A DNA stretch of 64,000 bases from Ziziphus jujuba (lineage: Eukaryota; Streptophyta; Magnoliopsida; Rosales; Rhamnaceae). The DNA lies in NCBI RefSeq assembly GCF_031755915.1, contig NC_083379.1, positions 5,033,501-5,097,500 of the forward strand. Reading direction: 5' to 3'. Of this stretch, positions 34,404-47,074 are shown piece after piece; position 1 is the first letter of the stretch; each line of letters starts with the position of its first letter. A program made the position numbers and the translations under genes. The notes under the pieces are model-generated. The model was not told the DNA's origin. It ran no database searches and saw nothing but the letters and a program-made list of their open reading frames with translations.

Positions 34404-35807
34404 TTAACAATCTGCCAAAAGAACCCTCTTATTATTCACCACAATAAAATAGTTGCCCCTGCCATCACCTGTCCTAGTCTTTATCTTTTTCTTCATCTTT
34501 TTATTATGATTCCTAATCTCAATTGCCAGAATTCGAACTCGAACTCGTCTTTTGATTTTTGTTTTCTTCGATCCATCTGCGGCAATGGGTAACAAGCTCA
34601 GTCGGCAGGTATGCACATTTGAGTCCATTGTAATGGTTTGAAGACAATTGAGTGGTTGTTGGGTAACCGTGTCATAGAGAAACAGCTGAGCAACATTATC
34701 ATCTAACGAGTCAGTTTGAGCCAAAAATATTTTGGTTTCGCTCCAAAATCCCAGGACATGTTGAATACCATTAAGGGGACCAATAGTGAATAGCTTAACC
34801 CATGAATCTTTATTACCGTATTCACCTAATACCCATATATCAAAACAACTTGTTGTTCTATTACCATCTCTATTCCAATGTCCATGTTGATTAACAACGA
34901 GAGCCAGGGAGTCGTTGAGAAGCAGAGGATAAGGACAATGGAGGTAATAATAATAGGGAAATTGATAAGAATAAGTAGGAATAATATCATCAGGAAAAGG
35001 GGTGGTCAGAATCACCTCATTTGTGACGTCAAACGAAACAATTACATCCCTGCCATTAGGGCCGACAAGGCGGCTGAATCCTGGCCAGTGGCAAAATCCA
35101 TTGGCATATACCATGTCAACTTCATGTGAAATAATCTCGGAAGATAGAATGATTTTCCAAATTTTCTTCTTGTAGCTGTAGATCTCAATCTCCGTTTTAA
35201 ACGAATAGCACTTGTCGCTGAGAACGATGAAGGGCCTGTACTCATTATTTTTGGAATCGAACCCACATCCATAATTAGTCACATATAAATCATCTTCCTC
35301 CCCATCACTATCACTTGAATTCCTATAATGATCATAAGTTGGAACATCCTTGACATCTCCAGTTGCAGGGTTCCACAAGGCCAAGTGTCCACGATAATTT
35401 TTGAAGCCGAAAAACGAAACAAGTAGGACACCGTCACAGCAACAGCAGCAGAACCGTGTGGGTGTGGGTCTGATGTGGATAACTGTTTTGACTGTTGCAT
35501 CATCATCATCATCTTCGTAAGAAACGGAAACTACGCGAGTTCCTTTAAATGGGATGGAGATGAACATATAAGGATCCCTGTCACCGTCGAGGAGGGAGTA
35601 TTTGGCGATGAAGTAGGAGCTGTTGATTAAGGAATACAATGACTTGCACACCCTCTTCAGTTTTATCACATCCACCACCGGCAACCTCATCAGAATTTCT
35701 ATGACCAAGTCTTCTGTCAGATCATATACATTAACAAAAGAATCACTTCTTGATGATGAAGATTCAGATGATAATGATTCCCCAAACTCATGATTCATCG
35801 TCATCAC
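34404..35807 (-). CDS. F-box protein, SLF-like (F-box 2)
   Basis: Intact intronless gene for 467 residues, about 95% identical to F-box 1 with roughly 20 substitutions. The F-box is at about 26-69 (LPVVDVIKLKRVCKSLYS), with an F-box-associated region after it and a Lys/Arg-rich tail near the end. Relative to F-box 1 it has one fewer Met at the start, four fewer acidic residues in the Asp run, five instead of six consecutive Cys, and a six-residue insertion (FGFKNYRGH for AGQ) just before LALWNPATGD. Several changes sit in the presumed substrate-binding half (Q/L, G/E twice, E/V, T/V, H/N). It lies 14.6 kb from the RNase on the opposite side from F-box 1. Both copies staying open argues for selection on the protein, and a pollen S-function is inferred from context only. 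Confidence 0.9.
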   Translation of the reverse strand: MMTMNHEFGESLSSESSSSRSDSFVNVYDLTEDLVIEILMRLPVVDVIKLKRVCKSLYSLINSSYFIAKYSLLDGDRDPYMFISIPFKGTRVVSVSYEDDDDDATVKTVIHIRPTPTRFCCCCCDGVLLVSFFGFKNYRGHLALWNPATGDVKDVPTYDHYRNSSDSDGEEDDLYVTNYGCGFDSKNNEYRPFIVLSDKCYSFKTEIEIYSYKKKIWKIILSSEIISHEVDMVYANGFCHWPGFSRLVGPNGRDVIVSFDVTNEVILTTPFPDDIIPTYSYQFPYYYYLHCPYPLLLNDSLALVVNQHGHWNRDGNRTTSCFDIWVLGEYGNKDSWVKLFTIGPLNGIQHVLGFWSETKIFLAQTDSLDDNVAQLFLYDTVTQQPLNCLQTITMDSNVHTCRLSLLPIAADGSKKTKIKRRVRVRILAIEIRNHNKKMKKKIKTRTGDGRGNYFIVVNNKRVLLADC

Positions 35808-37414
35808 GACAGATGATTCATACGATATTACGATAATCTAATCTAAACTCTATAAGAGAAGATGAAGGAGAAGAAAGAAGAGAATACTATGGACGGATGG
35901 AGTTTCAGGCATAAGGTTTAGGGATTTATTTGTAGGCTGGCCTTATAGCCCCTCTCGGATAAAAACAGCAACGCCACACCACAGTATTGTAGACTTATTT
36001 GTTTGCTGAGCTGTAAACTTTAGCTTACTCTGTAAGCTTATCCTAGTCAATCAATACATAAAACAACTGTTTCTCTCTGTATTCTAGTCTACTTTCTTAG
36101 TAAATTCCATTTAAATCATTGGACAATTTGCGAAAAAATTGATGAAAATTTTTACATTTAAGTTTTAATTGAATAATTAAATTCAATACTTTAAATTTAA
36201 AGTTGTCTATATTTAATTAATAGTTATATATATAATTTTATTTTTTATCATGTTATATAATTAATTTTAATCAATAATATTTATTTTTTTTTATATTAAA
36301 ATTTTAGAATAAACTATTTACATTATCATTCGATATATAAATTACATTAATAGAGGATCAATTTCGGGCATAAATTTTATAAAATTTTGAGTCGACGTTT
36401 AACACAAATATATCAATGAGTAAAATTATTTTAATTAAAACAAAAGCACCTATTTTGAAAATTTATAAATTATCCAATTAATAATAATTTGTTAAATAAT
36501 ATATTATATCCAAATTTAAAAATAAAGATATATTTATGCTAAAATATATTTTAGAAAATATACTATTTATAGTATTAATATATGCTCATCCTTGTTCTAT
36601 TATAGAGTCAGCCCCAAGTTCTATTAGATACCTAACATATGCTATGAATATTATTTAAATATCAAATAAAATTTTAAGGATATTAGAATATTGTAAATAT
36701 TTTAAAATTACTTTTCCTACTTTGAGTTTCCAAAATTGGACTCTAGAGGAATCCAATTATACTGTGACCCTGATTGGCCTATTGCCAAAAATTTGGGGCT
36801 TTTCTACTTATACTCAATTTCATGAAATTAAATATTTCTCTATTAATCACTGGAACTTAAATGCAAAAAAAAATTTCTATGAAAAACTTCCAACACCGGC
36901 CAATTTTGTAGTAATTACTAAAATCAGTTCCAAAATTGTAATATTTTAAATACTCATCCATAATTGGCAAACTGTATACCAAATGAAAGTTTATAAGACA
37001 AGAATTGACAATACTTAGCTCATATTAACCAAACTCACCGCCAGAGGCAAGAAAATGGCCAAAAAGTTTCGGCCAAATTTAGATCACCATATCTCCCAAA
37101 AAACTTAAAATTTGAAAAAATGGAGGTTATATTTACAATTAGAGGATCCAAAATAGGGGATTATGGTTTGGATTGGGTTGGCCAGAAAGTGATCAAATCA
37201 TCAAAAAATCAATTTGTGTGTTGCTGGCATCAAACTCCTGATCTAGGAGCATCCACGAACTGCTCATCTTGATTTTCCAACTCCAGGCTGAAAATTCCAT
37301 GGGCTTTGCCCAGGTCCTATGCGTGTGGTGTACGATGGTCGGAAAAGTGACTAATTTGGCTGGAGCCAGGGGAGAGAGAGAGAGAGAGAGAGTGTGTGTG
37401 TGTGTGTGTGTGTG
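35808..37414. other. F-box 2 upstream and decayed LTR-like sequence
   Basis: Aligns with 7189-8830. The first 200 bp are close to copy 1, and the rest is AT-rich. From about 36700 it matches the old LTR-like stretch of copy 1. It ends in a GA then GT microsatellite (37376-37414) directly against the solo LTR. No gene is seen. Confidence 0.6.
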
Positions 37415-40318
37415 TGTAACACCTTATCCCAAATCACATTGGAATTCGTGCACGTTGACCGAGGTTAACCTTTGATTGAGTGGGTCAAAAGTTGACTTTT
37501 TGTTCCAGTTGAAATTTCTAGTTGACCAGGGTATCGGGGCAAAATGCATGATGCCCCGAGTTCGTAAACTAGTAGCACGTCGAAAACGGAGCTACGGTTT
37601 GAAAGTTATGGGCAAAACAAGTCGAGGTGCAAACAGTCCAAAAGGTGCCAGGAGTTGACTTTTTGTTGTTGTGTAATTTTGTTTTGACTCTTGTATGGTT
37701 GTAAAGTACTTGTCGATACGAGTTCATAGACTAGCGGCATGCTTAAATTGGATATCTGGTTAAAAAGTTATGGATGTTTGAAGTTCGCCGGATAATGTAA
37801 TATTTTATTATATCTAGCTTAAGTGCACAGTAATGCCACATATCGCCACCTGATTGGTCCACGTGGATGAACAGTTTCACCCATGATGGCTTTTATTTGG
37901 CAAAAACGCCGGGGAAGAGAGAGAAAGAGAGAAAGGAGAGGAGAGAGAACGACCGGCCGCCGAAAATCGTCCAATTTTCAGGCGGACCCTTGCTACACGC
38001 GCCGGCTAGATGGGAGTGCCTTCCCATTTCCGGCCAAACCCTGAAATTTCACGACCATTGGTCGCCAGACGTGCCCGGATCGAGACGGCGAAGCTCGGCG
38101 GCGATTTTTCCCTCCACCGTCGTTTGCCCAGTTTCCAGCCATTTTTAGGCCACAAGCGCCAGCCACCCCTCACCACCTCCTCAATTTCGGCCTACCCACC
38201 AAATTTCATGATCACCGGACCTCCGATGCGCGGGGATCGGAGCATTTTCCAGCGAGGCACCGAAAATCTTCAAACCCCGATCTCTCCGCCGTCCGGCCTC
38301 TGTTTGCCTCACCGCCGGTCCCGTTGGAATCCTCTCCCCTTGATCTACAAAACCACCAAAAAATCTCAGCCAACGGCCACCGCATGCGGTGCCACCGACG
38401 ACGGTTGCCGGTGGCCACGGCGGCTCGCCGGAAGTCACTGTTCCGGCAAGTGCCCAGTTGCACCGCCGATCCTTGTCCACTGATTCCAACCTCCTGAATC
38501 CAAATCCGGGATCCTTTTCCTCCAATTCGTGATGGTTTGGGAGAATTGAGGAGTCGAATCCCGAAAGCTTTCCGGCGAGATTTCGGCCACCTCGAGTCCG
38601 ATCTCCGGGAAGTAAGACCGAATCCGTGATCCTCATCACTCAAGCTTCGATTCGGTATATCACTCGTAATTTTTAGTTGTTGTTTGTGTTCGCTCCCCGG
38701 GTACCCATTTGGGAGTTACCCGATTAAAATATTAATATATTTGGTTGGTGTACTGTGGATGTTTTAGGTGCGCATGCGAGTAGTGGAGTTGATCCTGCGG
38801 AGGATCTTAGCTGATATACGCGCTTAAGGTGAGTGACCCACCTTTAAAAATATTTTGGGGCAATTAATTATATTTAATCGGTGTTTAATTGATATTTAAA
38901 TTATGCTCATGTGGTGCAATTTAATTGTGATTTTATTGTGATTTAATTTATTTATTATGCATGAGTAAAGTATATTTCAGTAATAATCGTATGTGGTTTT
39001 AATGTTATTTTCAGGCATAATTGGTTTAAATATTTTATGAAAATATTTGTTTAAAATGGTGGTTTAATTTTATAATTATGCCCACGGTATTTTATTTGTT
39101 GAACCTCGTATTACGAGAAAAATTATTTTTTTATTGGTTATCGATGTTTTCGTACCGGGTTTGTTAAATGAAAATATGTGGGATGGTAAATGTGAAAATT
39201 GGTATATTTCCCACGGTAATTTTGGAAAGAACGGTATGGTTGATTTAATAATTATTTTAGACGCATTCATACAGTATTGGTGTTCTGGTATATGTATATG
39301 GTTAGCGCGCAAGTATTATGTCTCCTGTGGTTGCCATTGGACCGTGGGCAGACAAGTTTGATATTGGCCACAGCCGCCCCCCTCCTTGGCCGGGATGACG
39401 GTTTCAGCAGCGGTACTGTCGAAACGCCGAAATGCCGTTTGCAAGTTTCTCTCTTTAATCTCCCCGCCAGTCGGTGCTCAGGACGCTGGGTATCGGAGGG
39501 CATCACCGGTATATGGTGTGGTGCGTCAAGTGTAGTTTTCAAATGAAATTTCAAACCCCAAAGGTGTTCAAAAAATTATTTATTATAATTTATTACATTT
39601 TAATTATATTTGGGGTATTTATTTATTTATTTATTTATTGTTGTTTATTAAATTGTTTGATCCCTTGGTTTTCGGAAAATACGAATATCGGGTTTTGTGA
39701 AAATGTTTTAAAAAGGGAACATTTCCAACGGAGTGATTAGTAAGTGTTTTGAGGGAAATTATTATTTTTAACTGTTATTATTTGCCGGTATTACTTAAAT
39801 TCCCTTATTTGTTATATTATTATTGTTAATAAATTCCCTTATTTGCTAGGGTCGCTCACTGAGATGATTAGCATCTCACGTTTTTAAATTCCGCTCCCTT
39901 AGGTGCAAAGGGTGGTAGACGTTCTTCCAAGGCGAACCAATTCTCCGCCGCTATCGTGTTTCGAGAAGTACTTTTGTACTCGTTCAATTCAGTTGTATTA
40001 TTTCTCTCATCTTTGTTGTATTTTCTATTGATTAGCACTTCATGAAGCTCTATATACTATTTGGACACCTATGTTTTATTTATGCACTGGGTTGCTGTTA
40101 TTGTTGTGAAGTGCTGTAAATTTGTGGAATCAATTTGTAGTTTTGCGGGAGGAATAAGGGGATGAATATAGAAATGTGTTTTCAGTGCAGGTAATTTTTG
40201 GTAAGTCCTACCCTTAGGGGAGGTGCTGCCAGATTTTCCGTTGGAAGGTTCGGTAGTATTTCCCTGGGATCAGGGCTTGTCTAGAGTTCCGGAGAGGAAT
40301 TCTGGATGGGTCCTGATA
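37415..40318 (+). mobile_element. Solo LTR in duplication unit copy 2
   Basis: Complete 2.9-kb LTR from TGTAACACCTTATCCC to GGTCCTGATA (last bases changed from CTGACA). It is absent from the corresponding place in copy 1 (about 8845), so it inserted after the duplication. It resembles 44162-47074 more than 13626-16541, including a GC-rich stretch at 37900-38620 whose long open frames on both strands are compositional. Confidence 0.85.
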
Positions 40319-41043
40319 GAGAGGCTATCTGGGAACAAGGAGGAAAAGAGAGAGGGGGGTAAATAAAAGAGAAAGAAAAGAAATGGACACATGGCATTGT
40401 CAAATTGTGACATGTGATGCTTGTCAAAAATATTTTCAAATATTCTTTTTCATGCTTTTTGATAAAAACTATCCGGTAAAGTCGATCCTAGAAAAATGAT
40501 TTCAACTTTACAAATCTATAACTTTTCAATTGTAATTCTAAAAACGTACCACTGGTTTACGAACTTATATCAACGAGCAATATACAAATGATACATAAGT
40601 GAAAGCCATAATTTATGCCTATAAAAAGTCAACATTGACCTCGGTTGATCAATCTACACTTCATCTTGATCTAACCATAACTTTCTGTTCTCAACTTTGA
40701 TTTTGTCGTGCTGCTAGTCTATGAGCTAATGACATGTACTTCATAATGATGCCTTGGTCAAAGTAAAACTCTAGCATGCTAAAAAAGGTAACTATAGAAT
40801 CCACTTGGTCATCCCCGTTCAATTCTGATCAAACTTGATAAAAGCGTGAGAATTTCCCCTACACTTTGGTATGGGTTACAAAAAAGTTTCTAAATAGGCT
40901 ACACAATATAGTTCACAATAAATTGATCACTCATTGTTAGGTGTACTTAAATATGTCAATGGTAGATTCTACTAAGGTTAGAATGGCCCCTATCAAAAGT
41001 TATATATATATATATATATATTAAGGATGAAATGATCTCTTTA

Positions 41044-41074
<31 letters not shown>

Positions 41075-41407
41075 GTATATATATGTATTTACGAATCTAT
41101 TTTGAATACAATAAACTATAGTCTTATTCATATTAGATACTGTGAAGCTTTTTTTTAATATAATAAACTATTGTCTCGTTCATATGACATACTATGTATC
41201 ATACGTACCGTGTTGTACAGAGAAAGAGGAGTCTGCACACTCTTACCAAAAAAACAAAAAAAGCAATCTGTATATAGTATTCAATCTCCTTGACTAATAA
41301 TATTGATAAATTATTTAATCAATGAGATAAAGACCAATAAGATATGATGATTTTAAAGACCAATAACATGTGGAAACTTGAGATGTTTTGAAGCTCTAAA
41401 CTAAAAT
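40319..41407. other. Unit copy 2 continues, no gene
   Basis: Aligns with about 8846-9874. A TA-rich expansion at 41003-41081 is new relative to copy 1. It ends at the CACTA target AAT (41405-41407). Confidence 0.6.
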
Positions 41408-42937
41408 CACTACGAGAAAATTGATATCTAGCGACATTCATTTAGCGACGCTACAAAACAAACATGTTTGAAAAAACAAAACCGCGATTCTGAGGTTAAT
41501 GCGTCAGTAAAAATTCAATAAATATACGACGTACTATATAGATTGTGCGTCACTTGTTCTCTTCTCTCTTTTTTTTTTAGTTCTTTTAATTAATCTAATT
41601 TAATTCAACAACAAATAACCCATAAAAATATTAGAGCAACATAACTGAGGTTGTTTTTTTTTTTTTTTTTCTTTCGGTTATATGTGTAATAGGCGACGCA
41701 CCAGTAAGATTGTGCATCACCTGTTCTCTCTTCACTTTTTTTTTTAGATCTTTTAATCAATCTAATTTTATTTTAATAATAACAGTCAATAAATATATTA
41801 ATGCACCAAAACTGAGGTTTTATTTATTTATATATATATATATATAGTTAATAGGTGACGCACCAATAAGATATATTTATTTATATATATATATATAGTT
41901 AATAGGTGACGCACCAATAAGATTGTGCGTTGCCTGTTCTCTCTTCAATTTATTTTATTTTATTTTATTTTATTAAAATAGGACCATAACAAGAATTGAA
42001 CCCAGGATCTCCTACACTCTCAAGAAATCACCACACCACCAGGCCAATGACATATATGTACTGATACAGCAAAAACTAGTTAATATAGTGCTAGGCGATG
42101 CATTATGTTAAGAATGCGTCGCCAAATAGATGAACAGGCGACGCATTCTTCAACAAATGCATTGCCTATTCTTTGTTTTTTTCAATTTTTTTGTTCAAAC
42201 ATTTAAAAAAAAAATAAAATCAAAATAGGGCCATAAAAAGAATTGAACCCAAGACCTCCTACACTCTCAAAAAATCACCACACCACCAGGTCAAATAACT
42301 TATATGTATTGATACAGTAAAAACTGGTTAATATACTGTTAGGCGATGCGTTATGTTAAGAATGCGTCGCCAAATAGATGAACAGGCGATGCATTATTCA
42401 ACAAATGCATCGCCTATTCTTTTTCTTTTTTCAATTTTTTTTGTTTAAACATTTAAAAAATAAAATAAAATCAAAATAGGAACATAACAAGAATTGAACC
42501 CAAGACCTCCTATACTCTTAAAAAATCACCACTCCACCAGCTCAAATAACTTGTATGTACTAATACAACAAAAATTGGTTAATATAGTGTTAGGCAACGC
42601 ATTATTTAAAAAATGCATCTCCAAATAGATGAACAGGAGATGCATTCTTCAACAGATGCGTCGCCTATTCTTTTTTTATTTTTTTTTATTTTTTTGTTTA
42701 AACATTTAAAAAAAATAAAATCAAAATAGAGCCATAACAAGAATTGAACCCAGGACCTCCTACATTCTCAAGAAATCACCACACCACCAAGTCAAATTAC
42801 TTGTATGTACTAGTGCAACAAAAACTGGTTAACATAGTGTTAGGCGACAAATTATTTAAAGAATGCATCGCCAAATAGATGAACAGGCGACGCATTCTTC
42901 AATAAATGTGTCGCAAATCAAAATAGAGCCATAACAA

Positions 42938-42991
42938 GAATTGAACCTAGGACCTCCTACACTCTCAAGAAATCACCACACCACCAGGCCA
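42938..42991 (-). other. tRNA-like pol III promoter boxes (example unit)
   Basis: On the minus strand a box A-like TGGCCTGGTGGT (from 42991) is followed 44 nt later by a box B-like GGTTCAATTC (42947-42938), the spacing found in tRNA genes. Box B differs from GGTTCGANTCC by one or two bases. Nearly all units of the array repeat this. No cloverleaf tRNA is evident, so a SINE- or tRNA-derived origin is the likely reading. Confidence 0.55.
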
Positions 42992-44161
42992 AATGACATA
43001 GATGTACTGATACAGCAAAAACTAGTTAATATAGTAACATAATGCGTCGCCAAATAGATGAACAGGTGATGCATTCTTCAACAAATGCGTTGCCTATTCT
43101 TTTTTTTTTTTCAATTTTTTTGTTCAAACATTTAAAAAAAAATAAAATCAAAATAGGGCCATAAAAAGAATTGAACCCAAGACCTCCTACACTCTCAAAA
43201 AATCACCACACCACCAGACCAAATAACTTATATGTATTGATACAGCAAAAATTGGTTAATATACTGTTAGGCGATGCATTATGTTAAGAATGCGTCGCCA
43301 AATAGATGAACGACGCATTCTTCAACAAATGCATTGCCTATTCTTTTTTTTTTTTTTTTCAATTACTTTGTTTAAACATTTAAAATAAAATAAAATCAAA
43401 ATAGAGCCATAACAAGAATTGAACCCAGGACCTTCTACACTCTCAAAAAATCACTACACCACCAGGCCAAATAACTTACATGTATTGATACAGCAAAAAC
43501 TGTTCAATATGGTGTTAGGCGACGCATTATTTAAATAATGTGTCGCCAAATAGATGAACAGGCGACGCATTCTTCAACAAATGCGTCGCCTATTCTTTTT
43601 TTTTTTCATTTTTTTTAAACATTTAAAAATAAATAAAATCAAAGTAGGGCTATAACAAAAATTGAATCCACGACCTCCTACATTCTTAGGAAATCACCAC
43701 ACCACCAGGCCAAATGACATATATGTACTGATACAGCAAAAACTAGTTAATATAGTGTTAGGCGACGCATTATGTTAAGAATGCGTCATCAAATAGATGA
43801 ATAGGCGACGCATTCTTCAACAAATACATCACCTATTATTTTTTTTTTCAATTTTTTTGTTTAAACATTTAAAAATAAAATAAAATCAAAATAGGACCGT
43901 AACAAGAATTGAACCCAAAACTACCTACATTCTTAAAAAATCACCACACCACTAGGCCAAATGACTTATATAAACTGATACAGCAAAAACTGGTTAATAT
44001 AGTATTGAGCGACGCATTACTTAAACAATGCGTCGCCAAATATATGAAAGGCGACGTATTCTTCAACAAATGCATCGCCTGTTCTTTTCTTTTCAATTTT
44101 TTTTAAACATTTAAAAATAAATAAAATCAAAATAGGGCCATAACATGAATTGAACCCAGGA

Positions 44162-47074
44162 TGTAACATCCCGACCCAAACTACATCGGAATTCGTGCAC
44201 GTTGACCGTTGACCGAGTGGGTCAAAAGTTGACTTTTTGTTCCAATTGAAATTTCTAGTTGACCATGGTACCGTGGCGAAGTGCATGATGCCCCGAGTTC
44301 GTAAACTAGTAGCACGTCGAAAACGGAGCTACGGTTTGAAAGTTATAGGCAAAACAAGTCGAGGTGCAAACTGTCCAAAAGGTTCCGGGAGTTGACTTTT
44401 TATCGTTGTATAATTTTACTTTGACTTTTGTATAGTTGTAAAGTACTCATCGATACGAGTTCATAGACTAGCAACACGCTTAAATTGGACATCTGATTAA
44501 AAAGTTATGGACGTGTGAACTTCGCCGGATACAGTAATATTTTATTATATTTGGCTTAAGTGCACAATAACGCCACGTGTCATCACCTGATTGGTCCACG
44601 TGGGTGAACAGTGTCACCCACGGTGGCTTTTATTTGGCAAAAACGATGGGGAGGAGAGAGAAAGAGAGAGAGGAGAGGGAGAAACAACCGGCCGCCGGAA
44701 TTGTCAAATTTTCCGGCCGATTCTTGCTACACGCGCCTGCCAGACGGGAGCACCTCTCCATTTCAGGCCGAACCCCAAAATTTCACAACCGCATGTCGCC
44801 GGACGCACCCAGATCGAGCCGGCGAAGCTCGGCGGCGATTTTTCCCCTCCACCGCCGGCCACCGTCGTTTGACCCGTTTCTAGCCACTTTCAAGCCACAT
44901 GGGCCTGACCGGTCTCTCACCCGTGGGAATTCCGGCCTACCCACCAAATTTCACGGCCACCGGACCTTCGACGTGCCGGGATCGAATTATTTTTTAACGA
45001 GGTACCGAAAACCTTCAAACCCCGATCTCTTCGCCGTCCGGCCTCTGTTTGCCTCACCGCCAGTCCCTTTGGAACCCTTTCCCCTCGATCTACAAAACTC
45101 CCAAAAATCTCAGCCATCGGCCACCGGACGCGCCTCTGCCGGCGATGGTTGCCCGTGACTGCGGCGGCTCGCCGGAAATCACTGTTCCAGCGAGTACCCA
45201 GTTGCACCGCCAGTCCCTCTCCACTAATTCCGACCTCTTGAATCCAAATCCGGCGTCCTTTTCCTCCAATTCGTGACGATTTAGGAGAATCGAGGAGTTG
45301 AATCCCGAAAGCTTTCCGACGAGATTTCGGCCACCTCGGGTCCGATCTCCGGGAAGTAAGACCGAATTCGTGATTCTCGTCACTCAAGCTTCGATTTGGT
45401 ATATTATTCATAATTTTTTGTTGTCGTTTGTGTTCGCTCCCGGGGTACCCATTTGGGAGTTATCCGATTAAAATATTAATATATTTGGTTGGTGTACTCT
45501 GGATGTTTTAGGTGCACGTGTGGATAGTGGAGTTGATCCTGCAGAGGATCTTAGCTGTTATACGCGCTCAAGGTGAGTGACCCACCTTTAAAAATATTTT
45601 GGGACAATTAATTATATTTAATTGGTGTTTAATTGATATTTGGAATTATGCTCATGTGGTGTAATTTAAATTATTATTTTATTATGATTTAATTTAATTT
45701 TATTACGCATGAGCAAGGTATTTTCAGTAATAAATCGTATGTGGTTTTAATATTGTTTTCGGGCATAATTGGTTTAAATATTTTAAGAAAAATATTTGTT
45801 TAATTGGTGGTTTAAATTTTATAATTATGCCCGTGGTATATTAATTGTTGAACCTCGTGTTACGAGAAAAATTATTTGTATATTGTTATTGATGTTTTCG
45901 TACCGGGTATGTTAAAGGAAAATATGTGGGATGGTGAAATTGAAATATGGTATATTTCCCACGGTGATTTTGGAAAATTGGTACGGTTATAATTAATTTA
46001 ATAATTATTTTAGACGCACTTATACAGTATTGGTGTTCCGATGTATATGTGGTTAGCGCGTAAGTTATTATGTCTTCCGTGAGTTGCCATTGGACCGAGG
46101 GCAGGTAAGTTTGATATTGGCCACAGCCACGCCCCTCCTTGGCCGGGATGATGGTTTCAGCAGCGGTACTGTCGGGACGCCGAAGTGCCGTTTGCAAGTT
46201 TCTCTCTTTAACCTCCCGCCAGTCGGTGCTTGGGACGCTGGGTATCGGAGGACATCACTGGTATATGGTGTGGTGCGTCAAGTATAAATTTTTGGATAGA
46301 AATTTCAAACCCCAAAGTGTTCAAAAAATTATTTGTTATATTTATTTACATTTTAATTATATTTGGGGTATTTATTTATTTATTGTTTATTAAGCTGTTT
46401 GATCCCTTGGTTTTCGGGAAATACAAATATCGGGTTTTGTGAAAATGTTTTAAAAAGGAAACATTTCCAACGGAGTGAATAGTGAGGGTTTTGAGAGAAA
46501 TTATTACTTTCCAGTGTTATTATTTATTTATCTATTTAATTGCCGGTATTAATTAAATTCCCGTATTTGTTATATAATTAATATTAAAAGTGTTTAGTAG
46601 ATAGGGTCACTCACTGAGATGATTAGCATCTCACGTTTTTAAATTCCGTTCCCTTAGGTGCAAGGGGTGGTAGACGTTCTTTCGGAGTGAACCAAATCTC
46701 CGCCGCTATCGTAGTTCGAGAAGTACCTTTGTATTCGTTTATTTTAATTGTAATATTTCTTTCATCCTTGTTGTATTCTCTGATGATTACTACTTCATGA
46801 AGCTCTGTATACTGTTCTGGACACTTATGTATTATTTATGCATTGGATTACTGTTATTCATGTGAAGTGCTGTAAAATTGTGGAATCAATTTGTAGTATT
46901 GTGGGAGGAATAAGGGGACGAATATAGAAGTGTGTTTTCAGTGCAAGAAGTTGTGGTAAGTCCAACTCTTAGGGGAGGTTCTGTCGAATTTTCCATTGGA
47001 GGGTCCGGTAGGGTTTCCCTGGGATCAGGGTTTGTCTAGGATTCCGGTAAGGAATTTTGGACGAGGTCCTGAGA
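44162..47074 (+). mobile_element. Solo LTR inside CACTA array
   Basis: 2.9-kb LTR from TGTAACATCCCGACCC to GAGGTCCTGAGA, inserted within the GAACCCAGGACCTCC block of one array unit. The flanks CAGGA and TAGGA are a 5-bp target duplication with one mismatch. It is close in sequence to 37415-40318. Its long overlapping open frames in the GC-rich part are not supported as genes. Confidence 0.85.

Noticed and set aside
38010..38643. Long overlapping frames on both strands (also 44577-45411 and 55868-56468)
   Set aside because: GC-rich, low-stop LTR sequence. Reading frames are not conserved between LTR copies, and indels shift them.
42938..42991. Functional tRNA gene
   Set aside because: Box A and box B spacing fits, but no acceptor or anticodon stem pairing was found and box B is imperfect.
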